Assembly: GCA_024690865.1 (NCBI GenBank)
Contig: JAILON010000029.1
Coordinates: 1 to 64,000, forward strand
Length of the DNA: 64,000 nucleotides
Reading direction: 5' to 3'
Source: Treponema sp.
GTDB taxonomy: Bacteria > Spirochaetota > Spirochaetia > Treponematales > Treponemataceae
The notes below the pieces were generated by a model. It searched no databases and had not been told where the DNA came from. It saw only the letters and a program-made list of their open reading frames with translations. The stretch's first letter is position 1; each line of letters opens with the position of its first letter. This document shows, piece after piece, positions 24,871 through 34,274 of this stretch. Made by a program: the position numbers and the translations under genes.

Positions 24871-25305
24871 TCAGACAATCATTCCGAAGACCATGCTGAA
24901 CAGAGCGATGGTTTCACAAAGACCAACGACCATGATGTAGTTGGTGAAGCCCTTTCCTGTCTCAGCCAAGGCATCAGAACCAGCTGCACCAGCCTTACCC
25001 TGGGCGATGGCAGACATGCACATTGCAAGGCCACAGGCAAGTCCAAGTCCAAGGTAGAAAAGCTGCTGGCCAACGTCCACGCCACCGACCTTGCCAATCA
25101 TAGACTGCATCAACAGGAATCCATAGATGGTCTGGGTCAACGGAGCACCGGCAAAAACGACAAGAAGGAAGGGAGCGGGCTTGTTGTTAAGGTAGCACCT
25201 CTTCCAAGCACCGATAGCGCCCTGTCCTGCCGTTCCGATTCCAATCGCGCTTCCCATAGCGGCAATACCCATCACCAATCCAGCACCAAGAAAACCCCAG
25301 TTCAT
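24871..25305 (-). CDS. atpK: V-type ATPase subunit K (proteolipid rotor)
   Basis: A 144-residue, four-helix membrane proteolipid that forms the rotor ring. Numbered from ATG 25305, the ion-binding Glu131 lies in GLCETIALF, and Thr57, Gln58 and Tyr61 (APLTQTIYGF) plus Gln102 (AIAQGK) match the Na+-coordinating residues known in Enterococcus hirae NtpK. This supports Na+ rather than H+ coupling, by analogy. AAGGAG precedes ATG 25305; a GTG six bases earlier lies within the ribosome site. It is last in the operon and separated from atpI by 155 bases with hairpins. Confidence 0.93.
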   Translation of the reverse strand: MNWGFLGAGLVMGIAAMGSAIGIGTAGQGAIGAWKRCYLNNKPAPFLLVVFAGAPLTQTIYGFLLMQSMIGKVGGVDVGQQLFYLGLGLACGLAMCMSAIAQGKAGAAGSDALAETGKGFTNYIMVVGLCETIALFSMVFGMIV

Positions 25306-25318
25306 AATCACTCCTTAT

Positions 25319-25460
25319 ACGCAGCAACCTGCGTTTTTTACTCCTAAATTTCTATTTCAAACAGCCCGCCTTTGGCAAGACTGTAGAATCAAAAAACATT
25401 GTACCTCTGCAGAGGCACCCCCCTGCTGCCGAATCAACGATGCAGCAGCAGGAACCATGT
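25319..25460. other. Hairpin-rich gap between atpI and atpK
   Basis: Read on the plus strand, ACGCAG (25319-25324) and CTGCGT (25329-25334) are followed by six T residues, an intrinsic terminator shape in the antisense direction. Further along, CCTCTGCAGAGG is palindromic (near 25406-25417), and CCTGCTGC can pair with GCAGCAGG (about 25423-25452). On the sense strand these may tune the amount of rotor subunit mRNA. Confidence 0.45.
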
Positions 25461-27419
25461 CTATTTCTCCCTACGCTCTGAGAAGGGGCGGTACTTCACT
25501 CCGCTCCAGGTCATTCCAAGGTGCTGGGAGAACTCCAGCGTATTCAAACGGACACCGTGAACGATAACTGAAAGCAAGTTCAATATCATATTCAGGCCAT
25601 GTCCGAACACCAGCAACACCACGCCGAAAATCACCATAAACAGCTTGCCAAACATCGGACCTGCCATCTGGTTGACGGTCTCGCTGATTGCGGCACCGGC
25701 AAGGGCAACAGCCCACAGGCGGATGTAGGAAACGATATCACTGAACTGGTTCACCACGCCCAGCAACACGGATATGATGTTCTTGACGCTCTCCAGCACC
25801 GACTTTCCGATGCTTCCCTCATAGTTTGCGAAGATGAAGTTCAGGACAAAGCCCACGCCCAGCACGCCAATCGATATGAGGGGGAAATTCGAAGGAAGCA
25901 CAAACCTTCCGCCGAATATCGGGATCGGAATTCCCGTATCGCCAAGCGGATACTTCGTACCGTCCACGACCATGTTCATAACAACATAGAACATACCCCA
26001 TATCATAAAGAGCGAGCCCATATCGCCGAAGAACTTGAGGCTCTTGCGGTCGGCCACCATGCACTTCAAGTGTGCGACGGAAAGCTGAATGAGGGCCAGC
26101 GAGAAACAGAAAATCTTCTGGTTCGTGTTGGCAACATCCGACCCACTCTTTGCTGCCGAGAAGGGAGCAAAGGATATATCCACCAGAGCCTTCGGAAGCT
26201 TCTCCGGCGATATACCGAACCATGAGCAGGTCATAATGCCCCACAGCATGGTACAGCAGCCAAGGAGCGTCACCAAGACGCCCAAGGAACGACCACCCTT
26301 CTTGCTCGTCGCAAGCAAGGCAAGCCCGACAATCGCAATCAGCGCGCCATAACAGGCATCGCCGAAAATCATCGCAAAGAAGATGCAGAAGAAGAACAGG
26401 AACCATCCGGAGATGTCAAACTCGTGGTAGCCGGGCGTGACATCAAGGAAGTCCATCAGCGGGTAGATTATGCTGACGAGCTTGCTGTTCTTCAGCTTCG
26501 TCGGGACAGGATCATCGTCCGCCGGATCCGCGGCGGCATATGCCCAAGAGTTTTCCTTACAGGCCGCCACGAAGTTCGGAAGCAGGGCAACAGGCACATA
26601 GCCAGAAAGCCATGCGAGCTTTGTTCTCGAAATGGAATCAAGCACACCGACTTCTTCAGACTCCGCATTCTCGTCCGACTCTTCACATCCCATACCGGAA
26701 CAGACAGTCTCGAACTCTATATCCGATGCAAGGACCTCTCGGTAAGAGGTCAATGCGGACAAATACTTCTTGTCGTCAAGAAGTTCGCTCTCAATCCGGG
26801 AAATGGTCTGCTTCGCCTTAAGGATATTGTCCCTAAAGGCATCCGAAGACATCTCCAGCATCGGAACGGCATACGCCTCCGCTGGCATAAGGGAAGGACG
26901 TTCGGTAACTTCCTCATCAGAAAGCAGGAGGAAGCGGACAATCTTGCCCACCGCATTGACCTTTACAGTCTTAAGCTCCTTTCCAATCGTTTCATACTTG
27001 TCCTCGGGAATCTCGTACATATATACGAAAATTCCCTCCTTCGCCAAGTCCACAAAGTCAGCAGGATCAACGTTCCCCCACTTCGACAGCCTTTCAAGTT
27101 CATTCGTATCGCGGGCAATAGCCTCGTACAGGGACTTCTTTTCATCGCTCAACGAAACGATCTTGTTTGCAGTCTCAAGGGCAGCATCATTAGTCAAGTC
27201 CAGCTGGTTGACAATCTGCTTCTTGGGAAGCTTTATCTCCTCAAGGATGGATATGGCCTTGTCAGTCGCCACAGCCGCATCCTTGTAAGATGCAAGGAGT
27301 GGCCCCTTGCCCTCCATTTCCTCAAGGTGCACGACCCCGACCTTACGAAGGGCCTTGACAGACTCCTTCCTTGTCGAATCGAGGACGACGATGGAAACCT
27401 TTTTCATCTTTTCTATCAT
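25461..27419 (-). CDS. atpI: V-type ATPase subunit I (a-type stator/channel)
   Basis: A 652-residue subunit that carries the ion half-channels and the peripheral stalk base. The N-terminal half (about 1-330) is soluble and partly coiled coil; the C-terminal half has seven or so membrane segments. The functional arginine helix is in the region IRLWAVALAGAAISETVNQM, as in a-type subunits. Its start overlaps the subunit D stop by four bases (ATGA). Confidence 0.93.
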   Translation of the reverse strand: MIEKMKKVSIVVLDSTRKESVKALRKVGVVHLEEMEGKGPLLASYKDAAVATDKAISILEEIKLPKKQIVNQLDLTNDAALETANKIVSLSDEKKSLYEAIARDTNELERLSKWGNVDPADFVDLAKEGIFVYMYEIPEDKYETIGKELKTVKVNAVGKIVRFLLLSDEEVTERPSLMPAEAYAVPMLEMSSDAFRDNILKAKQTISRIESELLDDKKYLSALTSYREVLASDIEFETVCSGMGCEESDENAESEEVGVLDSISRTKLAWLSGYVPVALLPNFVAACKENSWAYAAADPADDDPVPTKLKNSKLVSIIYPLMDFLDVTPGYHEFDISGWFLFFFCIFFAMIFGDACYGALIAIVGLALLATSKKGGRSLGVLVTLLGCCTMLWGIMTCSWFGISPEKLPKALVDISFAPFSAAKSGSDVANTNQKIFCFSLALIQLSVAHLKCMVADRKSLKFFGDMGSLFMIWGMFYVVMNMVVDGTKYPLGDTGIPIPIFGGRFVLPSNFPLISIGVLGVGFVLNFIFANYEGSIGKSVLESVKNIISVLLGVVNQFSDIVSYIRLWAVALAGAAISETVNQMAGPMFGKLFMVIFGVVLLVFGHGLNMILNLLSVIVHGVRLNTLEFSQHLGMTWSGVKYRPFSERREK

Positions 27420-28033
27420 GATTCGGCCTCCTCGCCCTTATTCCTCTCGAGCTTCCTCTTGGATATCTTGCTCCTGACAACCGCAGAGACCTGCTCGTCT
27501 CCCAAGAAGATGTTTATCTTCTTGATGTTCGCCTTGGTCTCGGGAATCTTCACCTTCTCAAAAAGGTTGACCCTCTGGGTCGTCACCCTCAGCTCTTTAG
27601 AAAGCAACCTTACCTGCTCATCAAGCACTTCCGCCTGAAGATCCAGCTCAAGGGCCTTCTCCATCCTGTCCGCAGCCAAATCCACCCAAAGGGGCGTGGA
27701 ATACAGGTCGTAATCACCACGACCGAAGTCCGCCCCCTCATAAATAGGTATCTTCACACCAGCAATGTTGCCCCAGCCCTTCTTGATGTTGTTCACCGTC
27801 ACCATTCCAGGCTTGAAGGCTTCTTTCTCGCCGAAAACCGCAATCCACTTCTCGAAGTCGGCCTCAACGGCCTTCTTCTCCGCGCGGACAGCCTTGGCTT
27901 TCTCATCTATCGTGCGAATCTCTGACTGCAGCTGTTGCTTCTTGAGCGTAAGAGTCGGAAGATAGCGGTTATACATCTTAAGCGCATCTTTCTGAGTCTT
28001 AAGCTCATTTTTCGTCAGCTTTATCTTAGGCAT
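27416..28033 (-). CDS. atpD: V-type ATPase subunit D (central shaft)
   Basis: A 205-residue coiled-coil protein that rotates inside the A3B3 head. It begins MPKIKLTKNELKTQKDAL, typical of the family, and the C-terminal helix has EQVRLLSKELRVTTQRVNLFEKV. It follows subunit B by 20 bases and overlaps subunit I. No subunit F gene is found in the operon. Confidence 0.93.
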   Translation of the reverse strand: MPKIKLTKNELKTQKDALKMYNRYLPTLTLKKQQLQSEIRTIDEKAKAVRAEKKAVEADFEKWIAVFGEKEAFKPGMVTVNNIKKGWGNIAGVKIPIYEGADFGRGDYDLYSTPLWVDLAADRMEKALELDLQAEVLDEQVRLLSKELRVTTQRVNLFEKVKIPETKANIKKINIFLGDEQVSAVVRSKISKRKLERNKGEEAES

Positions 28034-28053
28034 TCACAACCCCTGATACTACG

Positions 28054-29352
28054 CTAGTTCTTCGGCCAGAACTCTTCTATGAGATCCGTCTTGAGTCCCG
28101 TCTCCTTCTTGTCGAAGCACTGGGCAAGGATTTTCCATCCGTTGTCAAGGGCATCTTCGAGGGGAACGTTGACGCTGAGGTCCATCATCCTGGCCTCGAA
28201 CAGCTCTCCGTACTTCAAAAGCTTCTCATCCCAAGAGCTCATCGTGAAGCCCATGCTCTTCTTTTCCAAGGTATCCTTGTAAGAAGCGTACAGACGGATC
28301 ATACCGTCCATGAGGGCACGGTGATCCTTGCGGGTCTTTCCGTTGACGTTCTGCTTAAGGCGGGAAAGTGAGCCGAACGGCTCGATGTGACCGCCCTTCA
28401 AGTAGAACTGCCCCTCGGTAATGTATCCCGTGTTGTCGGGAACCGGATGGGTAACGTCATCACCAGGCATCGTCGTGACCGCGAGAACCGTGATGGATCC
28501 CTGATCGGAGAAGTCAACAGCCTTCTCGTAGCGAGAGGCAAGCTGGCTGTAGAGGTCGCCCGGATATCCGCGGTTGGACGGAACCTGCTCCTGAGTAATG
28601 GCGATTTCCTTCATGGAGTCCGCGAAGTTCGTCATGTCGGTCAGAAGGACAAGGACGTCCTTGCCCTGAAGGGCGAACTGCTCGGCGACGGCGAGGGAAA
28701 GATCCGGAATCTTCATACATTCAACCGTCGGGTCGGCGGCCGTATGGATGAACATGACGGTCTTGCTCAAAGCTCCGCCTTCCTCCAAGGTCCTCTTAAA
28801 GTAGAGGTAGTCATCGTACTTCAAGCCCATTCCACCCAGAACGATTACGTCAGCGTCAGCCTGCATCGCTATGCGGGCAAGCAACTGGTTGTAGGGCTCT
28901 CCAGAAATCGAGAAAATCGGTATCTTCTGGCTGATAACCAACGTGTTGAACACGTCAATCATCGGAATGTTCGTACGGAGCATGCGGTTGGGCTGGATGC
29001 GCCGCGCAGGGTTGACGGAAGGTCCACCAATCTGCACAAGGTTGTCCACCAGAGCAGGACCGTGATCACGGGGCTCGGCCGAACCGTTGAAGATGCGGCC
29101 AAGGAGGTTGTCGCTGAAGGAAACGCGCATGTCATGTCCCAAGAAACGGACCTGATCGTTCGTGGCGACACCACGGCCTCCTGCAAAGACCTGCAGGGAA
29201 ACCACGTCTCCGTCAATCTTGTTGACCTCTGCAAGGGACTTTCCGAAACGGGTCGTTATTTCGGCAAGCTCATTGAGCTTCACGCCCTTGGCACGGACAG
29301 TGATAACACTTCCGTTTATGCTTTCAATTCTGCTGTATACTTTGCTCATCAC
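28054..29352 (-). CDS. atpB: V-type ATPase subunit B
   Basis: A 432-residue non-catalytic nucleotide-binding head subunit. The three-domain layout is visible: N-terminal beta barrel with ITTRFGKSL, central domain starting with [17 protein letters not shown] and lacking a P-loop, and [31 protein letters not shown]-like family segments (seen as [14 protein letters not shown] and [14 protein letters not shown]). Its start overlaps the stop of subunit A by four bases. Confidence 0.95.
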   Translation of the reverse strand: MMSKVYSRIESINGSVITVRAKGVKLNELAEITTRFGKSLAEVNKIDGDVVSLQVFAGGRGVATNDQVRFLGHDMRVSFSDNLLGRIFNGSAEPRDHGPALVDNLVQIGGPSVNPARRIQPNRMLRTNIPMIDVFNTLVISQKIPIFSISGEPYNQLLARIAMQADADVIVLGGMGLKYDDYLYFKRTLEEGGALSKTVMFIHTAADPTVECMKIPDLSLAVAEQFALQGKDVLVLLTDMTNFADSMKEIAITQEQVPSNRGYPGDLYSQLASRYEKAVDFSDQGSITVLAVTTMPGDDVTHPVPDNTGYITEGQFYLKGGHIEPFGSLSRLKQNVNGKTRKDHRALMDGMIRLYASYKDTLEKKSMGFTMSSWDEKLLKYGELFEARMMDLSVNVPLEDALDNGWKILAQCFDKKETGLKTDLIEEFWPKN

Positions 29353-31118
29353 TCACCGTCCTTAATCAAAGCCTTTACCTTGTCAGAAACCACGGCTTCC
29401 TTCTGGGCAAGAACGTCATCTATCTTCTTTTCCTGCGCCTTGAACTCAGGACTCTCAAAGACAGAGTAGTTCATATCGACAAAATTCTGCCGCAAAGTGT
29501 TGAAGAAGTCGCGGGCCTCATCCTTCTCCGCAAGCTTGAACGAAGAGCCGAGTATGGCCAAGATTTTCTTGAACATGTAGCGCTGCCTTTCAACGCTGGA
29601 AGCACCCTCGACCTCATCAAAGCTGTCCTGCTGCATATAGACAGCATCAAGGAATTCGCTCTTGAGGTATATGATGAAGTCTTCGAGCGAAGTTCCCTCT
29701 TCACCGACGACCTTCATCATCTGGTTGACCTCGGATCCCCTCTTGTAGAGGCTGCGGGCATACTCAACCAAATCGCCCTTGATGACTGAGCCGTACTTCG
29801 ACCAAGACTCCAACGGATCGATTGCAGGATAGCGGCGGGCATTTGAACGGTCACGCGAAAGACCATGGAACGCACCAACGACTTTCAACGTAGCCTGGGT
29901 AACAGGCTCCTCAAAGTTACCGCCGGCAGGGGAAACCGTACCACCGATGGTGACCGAACCCTTGCTTCCGTCGCGGAGGCGGACGATTCCAGCACGCTCG
30001 TAGAAGGACGCGATCGTACTCTCAAGGTATGCAGGGAAGGCTTCCTCACCCGGAATCTCCTCCAAGCGACCCGACATCTCGCGCATGGCCTGCGCCCAAC
30101 GGGACGTAGAGTCTGCAAGCAGCAGGACGTTCAAGCCCATCTGGCGGTAGTACTCGGCGAGCGTAACGCCCGTATAAACGGAAGCCTCGCGGGATGCAAC
30201 CGGCATGGAAGACGTGTTACAGATGATAATCGTCCTTTCCATGAGGGAACGGCCCGTACGGGGATCCTTAAGCTCGGGGAACTCGGTAAGGGTCTCGACG
30301 ACCTCACCGGCACGCTCTCCACAAGCCGCGACGATAACGATATCAACGTCCGCATTACGGCTCGTCGTGTGCTGCAAAACCGTCTTTCCGGCACCGAAGG
30401 GGCCAGGAATACAATAGGTTCCACCGCGGGCAACCGGGAAGAATGTATCGATAAGACGGATCTTCGTGAGCATCGGCTCGGACGGAGCCAAGCGCTCTGC
30501 ATAACAGCTGACTGCCCTTTTGACCGGCCAGCGGAAACTCATGCAGATGTCATGGCTCTTTCCCTTTTCATCCACCAGAGTGGCAATAGTATCGTGGATC
30601 TTATAGCTTCCAAACGAGACAATCTTCTTCACCGTGTAGGACCCAAGGAACCCGTAGGGGACCTGAATCTTGTGGGTAAAGGGCCCCTCAGGAACGGTTC
30701 CCACACAGTCGCCGGCAAGGAGCCTGTCCCCCTCATGCGCTACCGGAGTAAACTCCCACAGCTTGTTCTCATTGAGGGCGGAAAGATACACTCCCCTTTC
30801 AAGGAAATAACCTGAATGCTCAGCGAGCAAAGGCAAGGGATTCTGCAATCCGTCATAGACCTGCCCCAAAAGGCCGGGGCCAACTTCCACACTCAGAAGA
30901 TCTCCCGTGAATTCCACGGAACAGTCCGTGGAAATTCCGTTCGTCATCTCATAAATCTGCATCTGGGCGGTATTTCCCCTGACCCGGATAACCTCACCCT
31001 TGAGCTGTGTATCATCAACATTGACATAGCCTACTTCGTTGAGAGAGACCCTACCGTCAAACTCAACAGAGACCATGTTGCCGTTGACTGCAACTACTTT
31101 GCCCTTTGTTTCACTCAT
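29349..31118 (-). CDS. atpA: V-type ATPase catalytic subunit A
   Basis: A 589-residue catalytic subunit. The P-loop GPFGAGKT is at residues 239-246, preceded by the long A-subunit-specific insertion (about 110-200), and the catalytic region has [12 protein letters not shown] and [21 protein letters not shown] segments. It hydrolyses or makes ATP in the A3B3 head. Overlaps of four bases with the upstream DUF2764-type gene and the downstream B gene point to coordinated translation. Confidence 0.96.
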   Translation of the reverse strand: MSETKGKVVAVNGNMVSVEFDGRVSLNEVGYVNVDDTQLKGEVIRVRGNTAQMQIYEMTNGISTDCSVEFTGDLLSVEVGPGLLGQVYDGLQNPLPLLAEHSGYFLERGVYLSALNENKLWEFTPVAHEGDRLLAGDCVGTVPEGPFTHKIQVPYGFLGSYTVKKIVSFGSYKIHDTIATLVDEKGKSHDICMSFRWPVKRAVSCYAERLAPSEPMLTKIRLIDTFFPVARGGTYCIPGPFGAGKTVLQHTTSRNADVDIVIVAACGERAGEVVETLTEFPELKDPRTGRSLMERTIIICNTSSMPVASREASVYTGVTLAEYYRQMGLNVLLLADSTSRWAQAMREMSGRLEEIPGEEAFPAYLESTIASFYERAGIVRLRDGSKGSVTIGGTVSPAGGNFEEPVTQATLKVVGAFHGLSRDRSNARRYPAIDPLESWSKYGSVIKGDLVEYARSLYKRGSEVNQMMKVVGEEGTSLEDFIIYLKSEFLDAVYMQQDSFDEVEGASSVERQRYMFKKILAILGSSFKLAEKDEARDFFNTLRQNFVDMNYSVFESPEFKAQEKKIDDVLAQKEAVVSDKVKALIKDGE

Positions 31119-31660
31119 TTATTTTCTCCAAGAATATCATCATATATCTTATGATAAGAAGCCAAACCTTCATCGCGGTTGAATTTCTTCATCCTCTCGG
31201 TAAGCATCAGGCGCAGGCCATAGCTGAACACGCTGTCCACCGTAAAGTAGTCAAGCGGAGAAATCTTGTCCAGAACCTGAAGCCTGTACTCGTTGAGAAA
31301 CTGCTCTGCGCTCAGCGGGCTGTCCATGCCCGTTGCCGTACGTGCGGCCTGGACCACCTCGCCGTCCGATACAGAAGGAATGTCTTTCGCTTCCTTCTTC
31401 ATCTTCAGCGCACGCAGCCCCGCCAGCGCGAACCTAAGGTCCCTCTCCTTCTTGTACCATGCGTCAAGAAATGGCGAACCAGTCGGCTTGTCCTCCACAG
31501 GCGGTTCCAAAGAAAGTGTCCCGGCGATCCTCGCATACTTTTCAGACATGAAACGCTGGCACAGGTCACGGAAATACTCTGTAGAAATTGGAAGCTTCGC
31601 ACCGCTGTCGTCAGTCTTTATTGCAGGGAGCTGGGATACCAAATAATACAGATGTTCCAC
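31115..31660 (-). CDS. DUF2764-type protein of the V-ATPase operon
   Basis: A 181-residue, probably soluble helical protein starting MEHLYYLVSQLPAI. It matches what I know of the DUF2764 family, which is found in V-type ATPase operons of spirochetes and chlamydiae. It sits between E and A where subunit C would be expected, and its conserved helix SPLDYFTVDSVFSYGLRL resembles the kind of segment found in stalk connectors. GTG 31660 starts one base into the E stop (TAGTG), and its stop overlaps the start of A. A role as a divergent subunit C is inferred from position. Confidence 0.75.
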   Translation of the reverse strand: MEHLYYLVSQLPAIKTDDSGAKLPISTEYFRDLCQRFMSEKYARIAGTLSLEPPVEDKPTGSPFLDAWYKKERDLRFALAGLRALKMKKEAKDIPSVSDGEVVQAARTATGMDSPLSAEQFLNEYRLQVLDKISPLDYFTVDSVFSYGLRLMLTERMKKFNRDEGLASYHKIYDDILGENK

Positions 31661-32412
31661 TATTTCCTCGTCCTCTTTGCACCAGCGGAAGAAGTCCTCC
31701 TCGTAGCAGTCCTTCTCGTCCTTGAGACTTTGTCCTCAGAGTCAAAGTCCTCTTCCTCGTCGTCGTCATCCCCGTCATCCGGGATTACCTCCGGCTCGAT
31801 TCCCGCGGCAGCCCTCTTCATAAGTTCAGTCGTCTTTGGATTCAAATAGGCACTAAACAGAGATGCAACTTCCTCAGCACTGAAATCATAGAAGGCATTT
31901 CCCTTGCGGCTTCCAATTCTAAAGCCTCCCGACAACGAATCATCGGCCTTCAGCTCAAGTCCCTTGGAAATCTTGGCCTTAAGGGCCGTCTTCAGGCTTG
32001 AATCAAGGGCTTTCAAATCCTTGGAAGGAAGCAGCACCGTCAAGTCATCAGCATCAGGATTTGCCGCCCAAGCCTTCACAGTATCGGGAATCAACTTCTT
32101 GAGCAAATCCTTATCATACGCTTTTTCCGTCTCGCTCGCAACGATGGCGGAAAGCTCCTTCTTAATCCCGTCGCGGAAAGAGATTATGAGGTTGCGTCCA
32201 GCCTGAGTGATTGCCTCCTCGCTTGCTTTTTCCATACGGGCAGTTTCGGCCTTGGCATTGCGGATGATGCCCTCGGCCTTCTCTTCAGCTTCCTTAACGA
32301 TTGCAGCAGCCTTCTTTTCAGCTTCGTCAATAATCTTTCCTGCCGAAGCCGTAGCACTTTCTACACCGTCCTTTCTAATCTTTCCGATTAGTTCCTGTAA
32401 CTGAACGTCCAT
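31660..32412 (-). CDS. atpE: V-type ATPase subunit E with charged C-terminal tail
   Basis: A 250-residue peripheral-stalk subunit. The N-terminal long helix (about 1-95) is Ala/Glu/Lys-rich coiled coil, and the globular part (about 100-200) has GGFRIGSRKGNAFYDFSAEEV. The last 40 or so residues are unusual: an Asp/Glu stretch followed by an Arg/Lys/Thr/Ser-rich end. ATG 32412 is set by GAGAGG just upstream; the open frame reaches 32454 but would overlap galM. Confidence 0.85.
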   Translation of the reverse strand: MDVQLQELIGKIRKDGVESATASAGKIIDEAEKKAAAIVKEAEEKAEGIIRNAKAETARMEKASEEAITQAGRNLIISFRDGIKKELSAIVASETEKAYDKDLLKKLIPDTVKAWAANPDADDLTVLLPSKDLKALDSSLKTALKAKISKGLELKADDSLSGGFRIGSRKGNAFYDFSAEEVASLFSAYLNPKTTELMKRAAAGIEPEVIPDDGDDDDEEEDFDSEDKVSRTRRTATRRTSSAGAKRTRK

Positions 32413-32450
32413 TCTAACCTCTCTTATTGATTGGATTTTGCAAATTAGAC

Positions 32451-33509
32451 TCAAAACATAAATGAATACTGCGTCACATGCCGATAGGTCTCTCCCGGTC
32501 GCAAGATGGAGTTCGGGAAAGAATCCTTGTTTGGCGCATCAGGATAATCCTGAGTTTCCAGACAGACGGCACTATGGCACTGATATACCGCACCATCTTT
32601 TCCATTTATGTTATTGAGGAAATTACCCGTATAAAGTTGGATGCCCGGCTGAGTCCCCCTGACGGTCATCTTGCGGGCCCCGTCATCGCTTTCCAACACA
32701 GCAATCGTCTTCAGCGAACCGTCCCCAGCAAATCCGTCAACGCAGTAACAGTTGTCATAACCACTACCGACCTTGGCGATGTCCTTGCCCAAAGCCTTCG
32801 AGGACGTAAAATCATAGGGCGTCCCCGCAACATCTATCAACTTTCCAGTAGGAATAAGGTTCTTATCGACCTCCAGGTACTTGGAGCAGTTCATCTGAAT
32901 CTTGTGCCCCTCGATGGAACCGGAAGAATGCCCGTTGAGGTTGAAATACGAGTGGTTGGTCATGTTGAACGGAGTCGCCTTGTCGCAAGTTGCCTTATAG
33001 ACGATCGTCAAATCATTCCGCTCGTTCAGCATGTAGCTGACGCTCACCTTCGCATTCCCAGGGAAGCCCTGCTCGCCATCGGGGCTCTTGCGGGTCAGCT
33101 TGATGCCGATGCCATACTCGTTGGCAATGCGCTTCGCCTTCCAGATCTTCTTGTCCCACCGCGAGAATCCCCCATGGAGGGTGTTCACGCTGTTATCGTT
33201 CTTGTCCAGCTCATACGTAACGCCATCGATAGTGAAGGATGCCCCTCCTATCCTGTTCGCAAAGCGTCCGACGACGGCACCGAAGGTTTCATGGTTAGAA
33301 ACCCAGCCACCCAACGTAGAGCACCCCAAGGCGACATCCAGATGCCTGTTATGCTGCTTGTCGGGAATGACGATACTAGTAATGATACACCCATAGTCGC
33401 AGATGGAAACACTCATTTTTCCATTGCTCAGTGTATATAGGTGAACCTTCGTCCCGTCGGACAAAAGACCGAAACGGTTTTTCTCGATTTTCAAACCTTT
33501 AGTCAACAT
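32451..33509 (-). CDS. galM: Aldose 1-epimerase (galactose mutarotase)
   Basis: A 352-residue mutarotase that interconverts alpha and beta anomers of galactose or glucose. Family motifs are GRFANRIGGASF, LHGGFSRWDKK, the catalytic His region TNHSYFNLNGH, and the catalytic Glu region CLETQDYPDAPN. It has its own promoter (33520-33547) with the -10 only ten bases before ATG. It lies 38 bases before the subunit E start, so the ATPase genes may be cotranscribed with it. Confidence 0.92.
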   Translation of the reverse strand: MLTKGLKIEKNRFGLLSDGTKVHLYTLSNGKMSVSICDYGCIITSIVIPDKQHNRHLDVALGCSTLGGWVSNHETFGAVVGRFANRIGGASFTIDGVTYELDKNDNSVNTLHGGFSRWDKKIWKAKRIANEYGIGIKLTRKSPDGEQGFPGNAKVSVSYMLNERNDLTIVYKATCDKATPFNMTNHSYFNLNGHSSGSIEGHKIQMNCSKYLEVDKNLIPTGKLIDVAGTPYDFTSSKALGKDIAKVGSGYDNCYCVDGFAGDGSLKTIAVLESDDGARKMTVRGTQPGIQLYTGNFLNNINGKDGAVYQCHSAVCLETQDYPDAPNKDSFPNSILRPGETYRHVTQYSFMF

Positions 33510-33519
33510 AAGTAATTTA

Positions 33520-33547
33520 ATTATATCCTATTCTCACGAAATTTCAA
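33520..33547 (-). promoter_or_regulatory. Promoter of galM
   Basis: Minus-strand TTGAAA (33547-33542), 16 bases, TATAAT (33525-33520). Ten bases separate the -10 from ATG 33509 and no Shine-Dalgarno is seen. Confidence 0.65.
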
Positions 33548-34256
33548 TAGTAATTTTTACTTCTTGTACACTTCTTCCTGTTTTATGGGCAATTTCATCG
33601 ACAGAGTAGCCCAAGGCCCTCATCTCCAGCACCTGCTGGCGGAAACTCTTCTTTATTTCTATGGGTTTCTCTGGCTTTATGAATTCGGGAATCTCAACCT
33701 TCCGGGAAGGCTCCGGAGGGGCAGCTTTCACCGCATCGGCAAACCTCAGCTGCTCCTTCATGTAGCTGCCCAAGGGTGAATACGACTTGTTCAACGTATC
33801 ATACGGGGGAAGTTCAGCGGAAGCTTCCTTCTTTGGCTCCGAAACCGTTGGCTCCGAACGCGCAGGCGCCTCCACAGGAACCGGCGCTCCGTCAGCCAAA
33901 CCGGCCTCCTGCCCATGCGCACCGCCTTCATCCGACCGTAAAGAAGAATACAGCAGCTCCTCAGCGGCCTTCACCGATGAAAGCTTGTCCATCTCTCCAT
34001 ACAGCAAGGCAATACGCTCTTCCACCCTGTTGCAAAGCATCTGAACTTCGGAAGAAGCGGACTTGGCCTGTTCAATCTGATTCTGAATAAGGCGGATATT
34101 TCGGTCTGAAGCGCTGTTTATCTGGAGAAGAAGCCCCTCCAGTTCCTTCCTCGCATCCTTCATGACCCCTTCGGGCGAAAGCTTCTTCTTCAACCAGAGA
34201 GAGAGCAGGATCCACAGCAGGACATTCCCGGCTAGCAGCAGGACTTCAACAAGCAT
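33534..34256 (-). CDS. Membrane-anchored coiled-coil protein with C-terminal HTH
   Basis: I recognise this only as an uncharacterised spirochete protein (DUF6115-like). The 240 residues consist of an N-terminal membrane segment (about 3-22), a coiled coil (about 30-90), a Pro/Ala/Glu-rich linker, and a C-terminal segment RALGYSVDEIAHKTGRSVQEV that reads as a helix-turn-helix. The HTH would face the cytoplasm. It is 18 bases downstream of the 112-residue gene and belongs to the tail of the flagellar run. A membrane-tethered DNA-binding or scaffold role is possible but unproven. Confidence 0.7.
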   Translation of the reverse strand: MLVEVLLLAGNVLLWILLSLWLKKKLSPEGVMKDARKELEGLLLQINSASDRNIRLIQNQIEQAKSASSEVQMLCNRVEERIALLYGEMDKLSSVKAAEELLYSSLRSDEGGAHGQEAGLADGAPVPVEAPARSEPTVSEPKKEASAELPPYDTLNKSYSPLGSYMKEQLRFADAVKAAPPEPSRKVEIPEFIKPEKPIEIKKSFRQQVLEMRALGYSVDEIAHKTGRSVQEVKITIEIS

Positions 34257-34274
34257 AAGCTCTTTATAGCAGTT

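Noticed and set aside
26424-27638. 404-codon plus-strand open frame
   Set aside because: Antisense to the subunit I gene and without a ribosome site or recognisable domain.
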